Of a stretch of 12,322 bases of DNA, positions 1-6,873 are shown in pieces (positions within the stretch are counted from its first letter, which is position 1; every line of letters begins with the position of its first letter). Source of the stretch: an uncultured Gemmatimonadota bacterium (GTDB taxonomy: Bacteria > Gemmatimonadota > Gemmatimonadetes > Gemmatimonadales > GWC2-71-9); the NCBI GenBank assembly GCA_913009915.1, contig CAJVYZ010000022.1, positions 1 to 12,322 on the forward strand, read 5' to 3'. Position numbers and translations under genes: made by a program. Below the pieces are notes generated by a model. The model saw only the letters and a program-made list of their open reading frames with translations, did not search any database and was not told the origin of the DNA.

Positions 1-61
1 AGAAGACGGCATACGAGCTATATCAGTGTGACTGGAGTTCAGACGTGTGCTCTTCCGATCT
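1..61 (+). other. Illumina P7-side adapter with index (artefact)
   Basis: This stretch reads as the Illumina P7/TruSeq index adapter, beginning inside the P7 flow-cell sequence (AGAAGACGGCATACGAG), then an index-like segment near 18-27, then the read-2 primer ending in GCTCTTCCGATCT at 61. It is not genomic. The real insert starts at 62, so the gene reading off this end is cut artificially. One or two bases around the index do not match the standard adapter, consistent with low-quality end sequence. Confidence 0.97.
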
Positions 62-2106
62 CTAGCCGTCCGGGCGTAGCCGGTCGTGAGGAACTTGGCC
101 GGCACCAAGAAGCCCAGTACCCCGTCGGGGGCGGTGAGTTCGAGCCCGCGCTCGAGGAACGCTAGCGCCAGGTCCGGCTGATGGGCATAGCCGGTTCCGC
201 CGCCTCCTCGCCACCACGTGTAGCGCTCCCTCAGGTGGCGGCGTTCGTCCCGTCCCAGTTCCTCCGCCCGAACCCACGGCGGATTACCGACCACCAGGTC
301 GAAGCCGCCGCCGCGGACGAATACGTCTCCGAAGTGGCCTTCGAAATGGAACCAGGGTAGTGATCCCTCGCGATCCAACTTCCTGCGATAGCGTTGCACC
401 GTCCTGATCCCATCGCGGATACGGTTGACGCGCTTTCGTATCGATCCATCCGGACCGCGGCGCTCGCCGAACAGGCTTCGGTCGCCGGCCTGAACTTTAC
501 ACTCCGTCAGCATGTGTCGCAGCCGGGCCTCTGCCGTAGTCAGGCAAGTGCGAGTGGCCTCGACCTCGGCCGCACGCAGCTTCCGGGCGTGGGTCGCCTT
601 GATGGTGGAGTGCGACTCGAACACCTGGCGGCGGAGTTTGGCGTGCGTGTAGGCGTCTATCTGCGGCGAGAGTGGCGATCCGTAGGCGGCCCCGAGCGGA
701 TCGCGTAGCGAATCGCCCTGCCGCACCAGACAGTCGAGGTTCGGCAACGGGCGCACCCGACTCGAAGGTCCGTCTTTCTCCAAGGCCACGATGGCCAGCC
801 ACAAGCGCAGTTCGGCCAGCCTGACCGCCATGGGATCCTTGTCCACTCCGAATAGATGGCGCCGGAGGATGCGGCGCCTGGCCGCGGCCGTGTGGCCCCG
901 ATCGCCGAAGCGCAACTCGGCCAGCAGGGTGAGCGCGCCGAGCAGGAAGGCCCCGGATCCGGCGGCGGGGTCGAGTACCGTGACGTCGGTCCACAACCGC
1001 CGCAGATCGGGCGAACGCTCCCGAATCATGGTGGTAGCGCTGGTGTGATCGATTCCCGTTCGACTCGCCGCGAAGGCCGCGAAACTGTGGTGCAGCAAAT
1101 CGTTCACCAGCGACGCGGGCGTGTAGTAACTCCCGGATGACTTGCGCTCACCCGACTGCATCAGGCCCTCGAACACCCTCCCCAGCATGTCGGGCGCGAT
1201 GGTGTGGGGATCGGTACCCTCTGTAACCGTGAAGCGATAGCGCTCGAACACATCGTCGAACACGTCGCGCCAGGAAGGATTTGCGATAACCAGTTTGTGC
1301 CGCCGCTCGAGAAAGTGAGGCTCGAACAGGCCGCCATTGAGAAACGGTATCCGGCCGTAGTTCTGGACGGAGGCACTCCGAGCCGTGACCGGTCGATTCA
1401 ACGTTCCGAAGAACAGAGGGTGGAGCAGGTGACGCTGGACAGACCGCTTCGACGCTAGACACCGGTCCACTTCGGTACGCAGAAAATCCTCCCGGCCGTC
1501 GAGCCATCCCTTGGCCTGCACGAAGTACAGGAACAGGACTCGGCTCAATTGCAGCAGCGCTATGTGTCGCCGGTCGCGAATGGGGACGGTCGGAGCCATG
1601 GCGTAGACCATCTTGCCGTACCCGGCTTCGAAGGCTCGGAAGAACCGGCGCCCGGCACTCTCGCTGGCCAGTACCCGGGCGATCCTAGCTGCGGTGCCCA
1701 GATGGGTGGTCTCTCGGCAGCCTACCAGGCTCTTGAGTTGGCTCCGTTCCAGGGCCGAATAATGATGACGCCGGAAACCGGCCGTGGGGATGTCGTCGAA
1801 CGCGACCGCCATCGCCAGATCGGCTCCGTTGACCGCCACCACGGCCGCCACTTCGCCGCGCCGCGACAGCAGGGCGCCGATGCGGCGGGCCGCCCGCACG
1901 GGGTTCACGGCCTCGATGGCATACCAGGGAAATTCGTCCACCGCGCTGACCCTGGCCGCACGGGTAATGTCCGGTTCCGGGGTCGATGCTCCCAGCCAGT
2001 CATCGATCGGGATTTCTTCGAACGCCGGCCGAAACCCCATCGCTTCGATGAACAGCGGTGCGTCGGCCACCGAGCAAACCGACTCGAGGCAGGTGAGCGG
2101 GGACAC
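62..2106 (-). CDS. Eco57I/type IIG-like DNA adenine-N6 methyltransferase, 3' end missing
   Basis: Large restriction-modification methylase of the Eco57I/N6-adenine class, about 681 residues present and the C-terminus lost at the adapter. Translating the minus strand shows the family landmarks in order: a helical N-terminal region, FLNGGLFE (about residue 255), SGSYYTP (324-330, motif X region), the S-adenosylmethionine loop DPAAGSGAF (from 379, motif I) and the catalytic NPPW (608-611, motif IV). The gap of about 230 residues between motifs I and IV is usual for Eco57I-type enzymes. The missing part should hold the target-recognition domain. No clear PD-(D/E)XK nuclease motif is visible, so I cannot say whether it also cuts DNA. 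I chose the GTG at 2104-2106 because GGAG lies 5 bases upstream and an in-frame stop (2128-2130) closes the frame just above; ATG at 2038-2040 is the fallback. No other R-M gene is in the window, so it may be a single-polypeptide system. Confidence 0.88.
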
Positions 2107-2179
2107 CGTGGCTCCGTGTTGTGGACGCTACACGATGGTGGCCTTCGCTCGGGGAGGACGTACCCGGTTGGTGCGAGCA

Positions 2180-2212
2180 GGGGCGTTTTTGTGGGGTCTC
2201 GGGGCGGAGGGG
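2180..2212 (+). other. Potential G-quadruplex motif in the methylase leader
   Basis: Four runs of four G occur on the plus strand (2180-2183, 2193-2196, 2201-2204, 2209-2212), with loops of 9, 4 and 4 bases. This meets the usual definition of an intramolecular G-quadruplex, allowing one longer loop. It lies about 75 bases upstream of the methylase start, on the strand that would be the transcription template. In GC-rich DNA such runs can arise by chance, so any role is only a possibility. Confidence 0.4.
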
Positions 2213-2227
2213 TGAGAGAGCGCTAAC

Positions 2228-2273
2228 GCCGGTCAGCTGTGTGGTTCTGGGATCCGGTAGGTGCCCCTCCCCC
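2228..2273 (-). repeat. Diverged copy of the glycosyltransferase 3' end (direct repeat A)
   Basis: The segment matches 3245-3290 in the same orientation, 1017 bases apart. About 36 of 43 bases agree from 2231 onward, and the shared GCCGG before that adds to it. On the minus strand both copies read TYRIPEPH, then Ser or Gly, then TGA and CCGGC. Most differences within this shared reading frame fall at wobble positions, so copy A looks like the tail of a homologous but diverged glycosyltransferase gene rather than a recent local duplication. Similarity to the protein is lost before the TYRIPEPH tail, so this is a scar and not a gene. The rest of 2107-2349 holds no gene I can support. Confidence 0.7.
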
Positions 2274-2349
2274 GTGGATCACTATGCCTCCTGATCGCAG
2301 CGAACCGCGGCGGTCGTGCGTTACGCTACTATTCCAGTTAGACGGGTCG

Positions 2350-2739
2350 TCACGGAGTGGTCCGTTTCGTGGCGTCGGGCGGCACGAAGTACTCGTGTAC
2401 ATCGGGCGGCAGGGATCCCCGCAGGGCCAACCGCTGTAGCTGCAAGTACGTGTGCAATGCCTTGTTGATGCGTGTCTGATATCCCTTCGTGCCTTGTGCT
2501 CTGAACGCGGCTACCACTTCGCGATCGAGACGGATGGTGATTGTTTCCTTCCCGACAGGAATGATCAGCCTGGCATCGGGCGGCAGGTCTCCCTCGAGCA
2601 ACGGCGCTGCCTCGGGATCATCAGCGACAGCCCTGGCGATCTCTTCGTCGGTCTGGTTGTCGAGCCGCTGGAAATCAGTCCGGCCCTCGGGCAGTTCATC
2701 CGTCTCCGGATTGAAGCTGACAGTACGCTTTTCTTTCAT
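2350..2739 (-). CDS. brnA: BrnA-type antitoxin (DUF4415)
   Basis: Antitoxin of the BrnT/BrnA toxin-antitoxin family, 129 residues from the ATG at 2737-2739. In this family the antitoxin binds the ribonuclease toxin and, through a ribbon-helix-helix fold, represses its own operon. The diagnostic part is the block from about residue 57: ARLIIPVGKETITIRLD, then FRAQGTKGYQTRIN, which is the BrnA/DUF4415 signature. It is preceded by an acidic linker (TDEEIARAVADDPEAAPLLE) that is also usual for BrnA. The C-terminal tail after the repressor fold (from RGSLPPD) is longer than in many BrnA proteins. GGAG nine bases upstream supports the start. The first 44 bases overlap the end of the toxin gene in another frame, so translation is probably coupled. 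Confidence 0.9.
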   Translation of the reverse strand: MKEKRTVSFNPETDELPEGRTDFQRLDNQTDEEIARAVADDPEAAPLLEGDLPPDARLIIPVGKETITIRLDREVVAAFRAQGTKGYQTRINKALHTYLQLQRLALRGSLPPDVHEYFVPPDATKRTTP

Positions 2740-2977
2740 GACGGTTCGCTCCACGGGCTGAAATGAGTCGGAACCCCTCGCCCCGCATGGTGTAGACGAC
2801 GGCGACCAACCGCCCCTGAACTTCCCCCACCGCCTTGAACCGCCTCTCACCGTATCCCTCTTTCGTGACTTCGTATTCCATGTAGGTCCCGAAGAACACC
2901 TGGGTGGCATCGATGAAGTCGACTCCATGCTTGGCCAGGTTGGCGTCGGCCTTGTCCGGGTCCCATTCAAAATGCAT
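2696..2977 (-). CDS. brnT: BrnT-type ribonuclease toxin (DUF497)
   Basis: Toxin of the BrnT/BrnA family, 93 residues. Characterised BrnT is a small RelE-like ribonuclease that blocks translation until neutralised by BrnA. The family pattern is plain: FEWDPDKADANLAKHGVDF at the N-terminus, the mid-protein VYTMRGEGFRLISAR, and the closing ISARxAxxxERxxY. The length is normal and nothing is broken. The ATG at 2975-2977 is preferred over the TTG at 2983 because the predicted -10 box ends at 2983, which puts transcription start on or next to the ATG and gives a leaderless message; no Shine-Dalgarno sequence is present. The toxin comes first and overlaps the antitoxin by 44 bases, the usual brnTA order. 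Confidence 0.92.
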   Translation of the reverse strand: MHFEWDPDKADANLAKHGVDFIDATQVFFGTYMEYEVTKEGYGERRFKAVGEVQGRLVAVVYTMRGEGFRLISARGANRHERKAYCQLQSGDG

Positions 2978-2982
2978 GGTCA

Positions 2983-3011
2983 AATGTATGTACGCAACCT
3001 CTATATGTCAA
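2983..3011 (-). promoter_or_regulatory. brnTA promoter, sigma70-type, probably leaderless
   Basis: On the minus strand a perfect -35 TTGACA (3006-3011) is followed after exactly 17 bases by TACATT (2983-2988), four of six matches to the -10 consensus. Transcription would begin around 2976-2977, on the first base of brnT. The exact spacing and the absence of an alternative make this the clearest promoter in the window. Confidence 0.7.
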
Positions 3012-3027
3012 GACTTTTGTACGTACG
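2985..3027. promoter_or_regulatory. Paired operator-like repeats flanking the brnTA promoter
   Basis: Two near-identical ten-base sites, TGTATGTACG (2985-2994) and TGTACGTACG (3018-3027), lie 33 bases apart, close to three helical turns, and embrace the -35 and -10 boxes. The second contains the palindrome ACGTACGT. BrnA is known as an autorepressor with a ribbon-helix-helix fold, and such proteins usually bind tandem short sites, so I infer these to be its operator. Confidence 0.5.
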
Positions 3028-3202
3028 TTATCGTCCGTTCTCAGTCAATCCGTGAGTGAATTGATATAAATGGTGAAATTACAACAGGTTAGGGTATTGG
3101 CTCAGGTGAGGTATACAGATTTGTAATACCGTTCCGACGAACGCTATTGTCCCTGTTTCGGCGGTTTGGGTTCGCCAGTTCCCCAAGTTGTTGTCTGGCA
3201 AG
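3028..3202. other. AT-richer intergenic stretch between brnTA and the tRNA scar
   Basis: No gene is visible here. The base composition is clearly more AT-rich than the flanking genes, especially 3040-3150, and there is a weak imperfect inverted repeat (GGTAT 3110-3114 with ATACC 3127-3131). The composition change fits foreign DNA between the toxin-antitoxin pair and the chromosomal glycosyltransferase. Confidence 0.4.
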
Positions 3203-3246
3203 CGCGCCCGGGAGGACTCGAACCTCCAAGCCCAGGCTTAGAAGGC
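3203..3246 (-). tRNA. tRNA-Arg(TCT) 3'-half fragment (probable att scar)
   Basis: Read on the minus strand, this is the second half of a tRNA. It has the end of an anticodon stem, the loop CTTCTAA (anticodon TCT, Arg), GCCTG, a five-base variable region, a perfect T-arm GGAGG-TTCGAGT-CCTCC, the acceptor strand CGGGCGC and discriminator G; CCA is not encoded. Upstream there is no D-arm and no GCGCCCG acceptor partner. Instead the sequence runs straight into the glycosyltransferase stop codon at 3250. The fragment cannot make a tRNA. Integrases commonly recombine at the anticodon or T-loop and leave exactly such 3' halves. Confidence 0.75.
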
Positions 3247-3290
3247 CGGTCAGCCGTGCGGTTCGGGGATCCGGTACGTGCGCCCCCGCC
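3245..3290 (-). repeat. Glycosyltransferase 3' end (direct repeat B)
   Basis: Functional partner of the diverged copy at 2228-2273. It contains the last codons of the glycosyltransferase, its TGA stop (3250-3252) and CCGGC just beyond, where the tRNA 3'-half starts. The two copies bracket brnTA. Confidence 0.7.
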
Positions 3291-4404
3291 ATTCCACCCG
3301 CTTAGCACCGCGCACGATCGACCTGGCTGCAATGTACATCAGGCTCACCACGCCGAGCGGATATAGGAAACCGTACCACGCCGGGATCTTCATCCCGACC
3401 GACATTAGCGCCCAGAACAGCACCGAGAGCGCCACGGCCACCGTGCCGCCCATCAGTAATTCCGGCACGTGCCACATCAACCCGACAATCAGCAACGCCG
3501 CCGGCGCCAACCAGAAGATCCCCACCAACGAGAAGAACACCGGCAGCAAGGCACGCTGCACGGGATACTCGTGCAGTGATTGCCGGCCGCCGAGGTACAT
3601 GTTCTTCGACCATCCCTCCACCAGTTGACCTAGGCCCCGGTACATCCTGGTGGCCATCAACTCGGTGGCGAAGGCAAAGAACACTCGGCGGCCGGCGGCG
3701 GCGGTCCGCTGTGCCAGCGCCAGATCCTCCGCCACCGCGTCCTTCACGCTCGCGTGGGTGCCCATCGCTTCGTAGGACCGGCGGGGCATCATGATGAACT
3801 GGCCGTTGGCGATCATCGAACGGCTCGACTTGGACCGGTTGACGGCGCGCGGATGGTATCGTACGCCGAGCAGGGCCCACACCTGCGGCATGATGACCCG
3901 CTCCCAAAAACCCAGGCACAACTGGTGCGGCGCCACCGTGACCAGGTCCGCTTTTTCCGCCCGCAGTGCGCCGACCGCGTGGCCGATCAGCTCGGGGCCG
4001 TGGATGGTATCCGCGTCGGTGAACAGCAGGATGTCCGCCTTCGCGACGCGATATCCCTGGTGGCAGGCCCACGGTTTGCCGAACCAGCCCGGGGGAATCT
4101 CCTCGCCCTCCACCAGTCGGATCCGCGGGTCCCGCGCCGCGCATTGCCTGACGATCGCGCCCGTCTCATCCGTCGACCGGTCGTCGACCACGATGATCTC
4201 CAGCGAATCGTAGGATGACGCCATCACCGATTCGAGCACCGTCCCGATGTTGGCTTGCTCGTTCCGGGCGGGGATGATGACGCTTACCGGTTCTCCCGAG
4301 GCTGGGGGAAAGTCGGCCAATCGGGGGGTGCGGCTGCCCAGGCGGATAAGCAAGAAAAAAGGCCCCAACCACAGGGCCGCGATGAGCAGTTCGACGGGAA
4401 TCAT
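3250..4404 (-). CDS. Membrane-bound family 2 glycosyltransferase (CrtQ/HpnB-like)
   Basis: GT-A fold glycosyltransferase of family 2, 384 residues, which should transfer a sugar from a nucleotide donor to a lipid acceptor at the cytoplasmic membrane. Visible parts are an N-terminal membrane helix (4-22), SVIIPARNE (41-49), VVDDRSTDE (72-80) for nucleotide binding, GKPWACHQG (109-117), the metal-binding FTDAD (128-132), an ED pair (226-227) and GWSKNMYLG (264-272). Three C-terminal hydrophobic helices follow (about 287-312, 316-338, 343-364). GKxWA and GWSKN together resemble carotenoid (CrtQ) and hopanoid-associated (HpnB) glycosyltransferases; the acceptor cannot be told. ATG at 4402-4404 gives the family's normal N-terminus; a GTG just before it is possible. 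It starts 10 bases after the RsbRD-like gene, so the two probably share a transcript. Its 3' end is the edge of the island scar. Confidence 0.88.
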   Translation of the reverse strand: MIPVELLIAALWLGPFFLLIRLGSRTPRLADFPPASGEPVSVIIPARNEQANIGTVLESVMASSYDSLEIIVVDDRSTDETGAIVRQCAARDPRIRLVEGEEIPPGWFGKPWACHQGYRVAKADILLFTDADTIHGPELIGHAVGALRAEKADLVTVAPHQLCLGFWERVIMPQVWALLGVRYHPRAVNRSKSSRSMIANGQFIMMPRRSYEAMGTHASVKDAVAEDLALAQRTAAAGRRVFFAFATELMATRMYRGLGQLVEGWSKNMYLGGRQSLHEYPVQRALLPVFFSLVGIFWLAPAALLIVGLMWHVPELLMGGTVAVALSVLFWALMSVGMKIPAWYGFLYPLGVVSLMYIAARSIVRGAKRVEWRGRTYRIPEPHG

Positions 4405-4414
4405 CACCCCGCCG

Positions 4415-4936
4415 TTACGTCTGTGCCGGTCGGGTGACCGAGGCCAGTTTTTCTTCGATGGCTTCCAGCTGGCGCTCGACGTCGCTCTCGTCGAAGTCTG
4501 CTCCGGAGGCGGGAACACCGTTCTGACGGAAGAGCGTGGCCACCAGGGCGTCGGTGTATCCCACGACCGCCACGGCGATGCCTTTGTCGAGAACACTGTT
4601 GAGGCGCATCATGATGGCCAGGCCGGCTCGAGCCCGCATGGCCGCCAGCACTGGAGACAGTGTCCGGGTCAGCAGCCCCCGCAGGTACTGCATTTCTTCC
4701 ACTACCTCGCCGGCGGCCAATCCTCGCGCCGCCGCTACTCGGCCGTAGTGTTCGCACACGTCGAACCACACCGTCTTGGTCTCACGACGGTACGGTCCCA
4801 CCATTTCAATGATGATGTCGAGGATGAGCTTCAACTCCCGCTCGACAGTCGAACGGGCTATTGTGTTCGAAGACGTGAGACGATCGCCTAGCCACGCGGA
4901 CCACTGGTCGATCATTGCATCGCGCTGTTCGGCCAT
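4415..4936 (-). CDS. RsbRD N-terminal-domain-like protein
   Basis: Small, mostly helical soluble protein of about 173 residues. After the start MAEQRDAMIDQWSAWLGDRL it has a helical bundle with VERELKLILDIIIEMVGPYR, a histidine/tyrosine stretch near FDVCEHYGRVAAARGLAAGE, EEMQYLRGLLTRTL and a final NSVLDKGIAVAVVGYTDAL. This pattern resembles the RsbRD N-terminal sensory domain of stressosome and some kinase proteins. There is no STAS, kinase or other output domain, so it would have to act through a partner. The frame stays open to an ATG at 5059, but that would overlap the divergent carboxypeptidase gene and add an unlikely N-terminus; I chose the ATG at 4934-4936. It lies immediately upstream of the glycosyltransferase on the same strand and shares a 92-base divergent intergenic region with the carboxypeptidase. 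The family assignment is by eye and moderate. Confidence 0.55.
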   Translation of the reverse strand: MAEQRDAMIDQWSAWLGDRLTSSNTIARSTVERELKLILDIIIEMVGPYRRETKTVWFDVCEHYGRVAAARGLAAGEVVEEMQYLRGLLTRTLSPVLAAMRARAGLAIMMRLNSVLDKGIAVAVVGYTDALVATLFRQNGVPASGADFDESDVERQLEAIEEKLASVTRPAQT

Positions 4937-5028
4937 CGCCTGTCCGGCCGCGTCCAATGCTGGGTGCGAAGCTCGCAGTTGCGTCTCCCGGTGGAATGTT
5001 GAGGGGGGAAAGTTACAGCGGAGGGGCA

Positions 5029-5988
5029 ATGGCGTCAAAAGCAATCCATCCACCGGCACTCAAAGCCGGTAGCCGCATCGGGTTGGTCGCACCGGCCGGA
5101 CCGATCCTGGAGCGGGACGACATCCGGCGCGCGGTGGAACGGTGCCAAGCCCTTGGCTACCAAGCGGTTGTCGGGGAAAACGCCCACGCCAAGTACGGCT
5201 ACCTCGCCGGCACCGATCCCCAACGCCTGGCCGATCTCAATAGCGCGCTGACCGATCCGTCGCTCGACGCAATCTGGTGCCTGCGAGGCGGTTACGGAAC
5301 GCCTCGGCTGTTGCCGCGCGTGGCATACTCCGCCGTGGCCGATCATCCCAAAATCGTCATCGGGTTCTCCGACATTACCGCGCTCCTTCACGCACTGGTC
5401 CATCAAGCAGGGATCGTGACGTTCCACGGCCCAGTGGCCAGGGAACCGCTCAGCGCTTTCAGCCATGACGCCATGATGCGGGTCGTTGCCGTCAGTGATG
5501 CCGCCGGTGTCCTGCCACCGGCGCCCGCGTCCGACGACACATTGGTCGGGACCGATGGCCGCATCGTGACACTGCGAGGGGGCCGGGCGGAGGGTCCCCT
5601 GTTCGGCGGCAACCTGACCCTGATGTGCCATCTCGTCGGGACGCCGTATCTAGCAACACTCGATGGCGCGCTGCTGTTCCTTGAAGAAGTGTCGGAAGAT
5701 CTCTACGCCGTCGATCGATGCTTGGTGCATCTGCGTAACGCCGGAATTCTCGAGCGTCTGGCCGGGATAATCATCGGCCGCTTCACCGACCTGACCCGGG
5801 CAACACCGTCCGGAGCCCTGGGTTTCGAAGAAGTTCTCGAGACCCACCTCGGCGCCTTGGGAATCCCCGTCGCCTTCGGCTTCCCCATCGGCCACGTCGC
5901 CGACCAATGGACCTTACCCCTCGGTGTAGTCGCCCGCCTCGACGCCGACGCCGGAACGCTCGAACTCCTAGAACCCGCCGTCAGCTAG
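5029..5988 (+). CDS. LD-carboxypeptidase, S66 family (LdcA/MccF-like)
   Basis: Serine peptidase of family S66, 319 residues. LdcA members remove the terminal D-Ala from murein tetrapeptides during cell-wall recycling; MccF members open microcin C-type peptides. The catalytic triad is readable: Ser114 in IGFSDITALLHAL, Glu219 in LFLEEVSEDLYAVDR, and His289 in FGFPIGHVADQW. WCLRGGYGTPRLLP (83-96), the turn next to the active site, is also typical. Length is normal and there is no signal peptide, consistent with the cytoplasm. The ATG at 5029-5031 is preceded by a G-rich Shine-Dalgarno sequence (GGAGGGG, 5020-5026, close spacing) and gives the usual family start; the open frame further upstream is not needed. 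It is divergent from the RsbRD-like gene and 36 bases ahead of the hydrolase. LdcA versus MccF cannot be decided from sequence alone. Confidence 0.9.
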   Translation: MASKAIHPPALKAGSRIGLVAPAGPILERDDIRRAVERCQALGYQAVVGENAHAKYGYLAGTDPQRLADLNSALTDPSLDAIWCLRGGYGTPRLLPRVAYSAVADHPKIVIGFSDITALLHALVHQAGIVTFHGPVAREPLSAFSHDAMMRVVAVSDAAGVLPPAPASDDTLVGTDGRIVTLRGGRAEGPLFGGNLTLMCHLVGTPYLATLDGALLFLEEVSEDLYAVDRCLVHLRNAGILERLAGIIIGRFTDLTRATPSGALGFEEVLETHLGALGIPVAFGFPIGHVADQWTLPLGVVARLDADAGTLELLEPAVS

Positions 5989-6024
5989 CCCCCACGCCCT
6001 ACGCCCCATGAACCCCGGACCAAC

Positions 6025-6873
6025 ATGGCCACCCCTTTCTTAACCAAACACCTCCTCCCCGGTTCCCTGGGCGACCTCCTCGTCGATGTTCGCACCGGCG
6101 ACCGGTCTTCCCCCCGCCCCGCCGTACTCGTCATTCACGGATTCAAGGGATTCAAGGATTGGGGCATGTTCCCCCCACTGGCCGACCGGCTGGCCAACGC
6201 CGGTTTCACCGTGGTCAGCTTCAACTTGTCGGGGAGCGGTGCCGACGACGCCGGCAAGTTTTCCCTCCTGGAGCGGTTCGCCCGCGCCACCTACCGCGAC
6301 GACCTCGAGGATATCGACCGCATGTTGCGAGCGATCGCGGAAGGTGACTTGGAGTTCCCGTCGCCGACCAGTGTCGGCGTGGTGGGACACTCTCGGGGCG
6401 GAGGCGCTGCCGTATTGATAGGCGATGATCCGAGGATCGACGCCCTGGTGACTTGGGCCGGGATCGGCACCATCCGCCGTTGGTCGGACAACGACATGAA
6501 ACTGTGGCGGGAGCGGGGGGTACTGGAGATTCTCAATGCCCGCACCGGCCAGGTCATGCCGCTGCACGACGAAGCCCGCCGTGAGATCGAGGCCGATGCG
6601 GACGGGGCCCTCGACATCGGACGCGCCGCCGCCCGGGTGGCGGCGCCATGGCTCATCATCCATGGCGATCAGGACGAAGCCGTGCCCATCGACGAAGCCC
6701 GGCGGCTGGCGGCCGCATCCACCAGCCGGGGGGGGGGGACCGAAACCGAATTCGTCGTTCTCGAGGGAGCCGGCCACACCTTCGGCGCCGCTCACCCGTT
6801 CGCCGGTATGACGCCGCATCTCCAGGAAGCCATTGATCAGACGGTCGGTTGGTTCAGCCGGCACCTGGGATGA
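6025..6873 (+). CDS. Alpha/beta hydrolase (dienelactone hydrolase-like)
   Basis: Cytoplasmic alpha/beta hydrolase of 282 residues, with the complete fold signature: oxyanion-hole motif HGFKGFKDW (38-46), nucleophile elbow GHSRGG with Ser123, acidic residue in HGDQDEAVP (Asp217), and catalytic His251 in EGAGHTFG. The HGFKGFKD pattern occurs in esterase/dienelactone-hydrolase-like proteins of unknown substrate; no lid domain or signal peptide is seen. The start at 6025 lies 36 bases after the carboxypeptidase stop, with only a weak ribosome site. The stop overlaps the next gene's ATG (ATGA at 6870-6873). An 11-base run of G (6728-6738) lies inside the coding region at residues 235-238, and the frame is intact as given. 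The substrate is unknown. Confidence 0.85.
   Translation: MATPFLTKHLLPGSLGDLLVDVRTGDRSSPRPAVLVIHGFKGFKDWGMFPPLADRLANAGFTVVSFNLSGSGADDAGKFSLLERFARATYRDDLEDIDRMLRAIAEGDLEFPSPTSVGVVGHSRGGGAAVLIGDDPRIDALVTWAGIGTIRRWSDNDMKLWRERGVLEILNARTGQVMPLHDEARREIEADADGALDIGRAAARVAAPWLIIHGDQDEAVPIDEARRLAAASTSRGGGTETEFVVLEGAGHTFGAAHPFAGMTPHLQEAIDQTVGWFSRHLG
6728..6738 (+). repeat. G11 homopolymer inside the hydrolase gene
   Basis: Eleven consecutive G bases encode part of RGGG near residue 237 of the hydrolase. Such tracts are prone to slippage and to sequencing error. At the present length the frame continues through the catalytic His251; one base more or less would remove it. Confidence 0.9.

Noticed and set aside
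1549..2226. 225-residue plus-strand open frame opposite the methylase N-terminus
   Set aside because: It is composed of Arg/Gly/Pro-rich sequence without any family motif and is the mirror of the methylase frame, whose motifs are clear.
3203..3290. Complete tRNA gene
   Set aside because: No D-arm and no 5' acceptor strand complementary to CGGGCGC can be found on the minus strand upstream of the anticodon loop.
3166..3366. Small plus-strand frame reading PGGLEPPSPGLEG
   Set aside because: This is the antisense translation of the tRNA 3' half and the glycosyltransferase end, a frequent source of false small proteins.
4915..5028. Upstream extension of the LD-carboxypeptidase
   Set aside because: The extension overlaps the divergent RsbRD-like gene start and adds nothing found in S66 peptidases; a Shine-Dalgarno sequence precedes the ATG at 5029.
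6040..6864. 274-residue minus-strand open frame across the hydrolase gene
   Set aside because: It is antisense to a gene with a full catalytic triad and has no recognisable domain; long antisense frames are common at this GC content.
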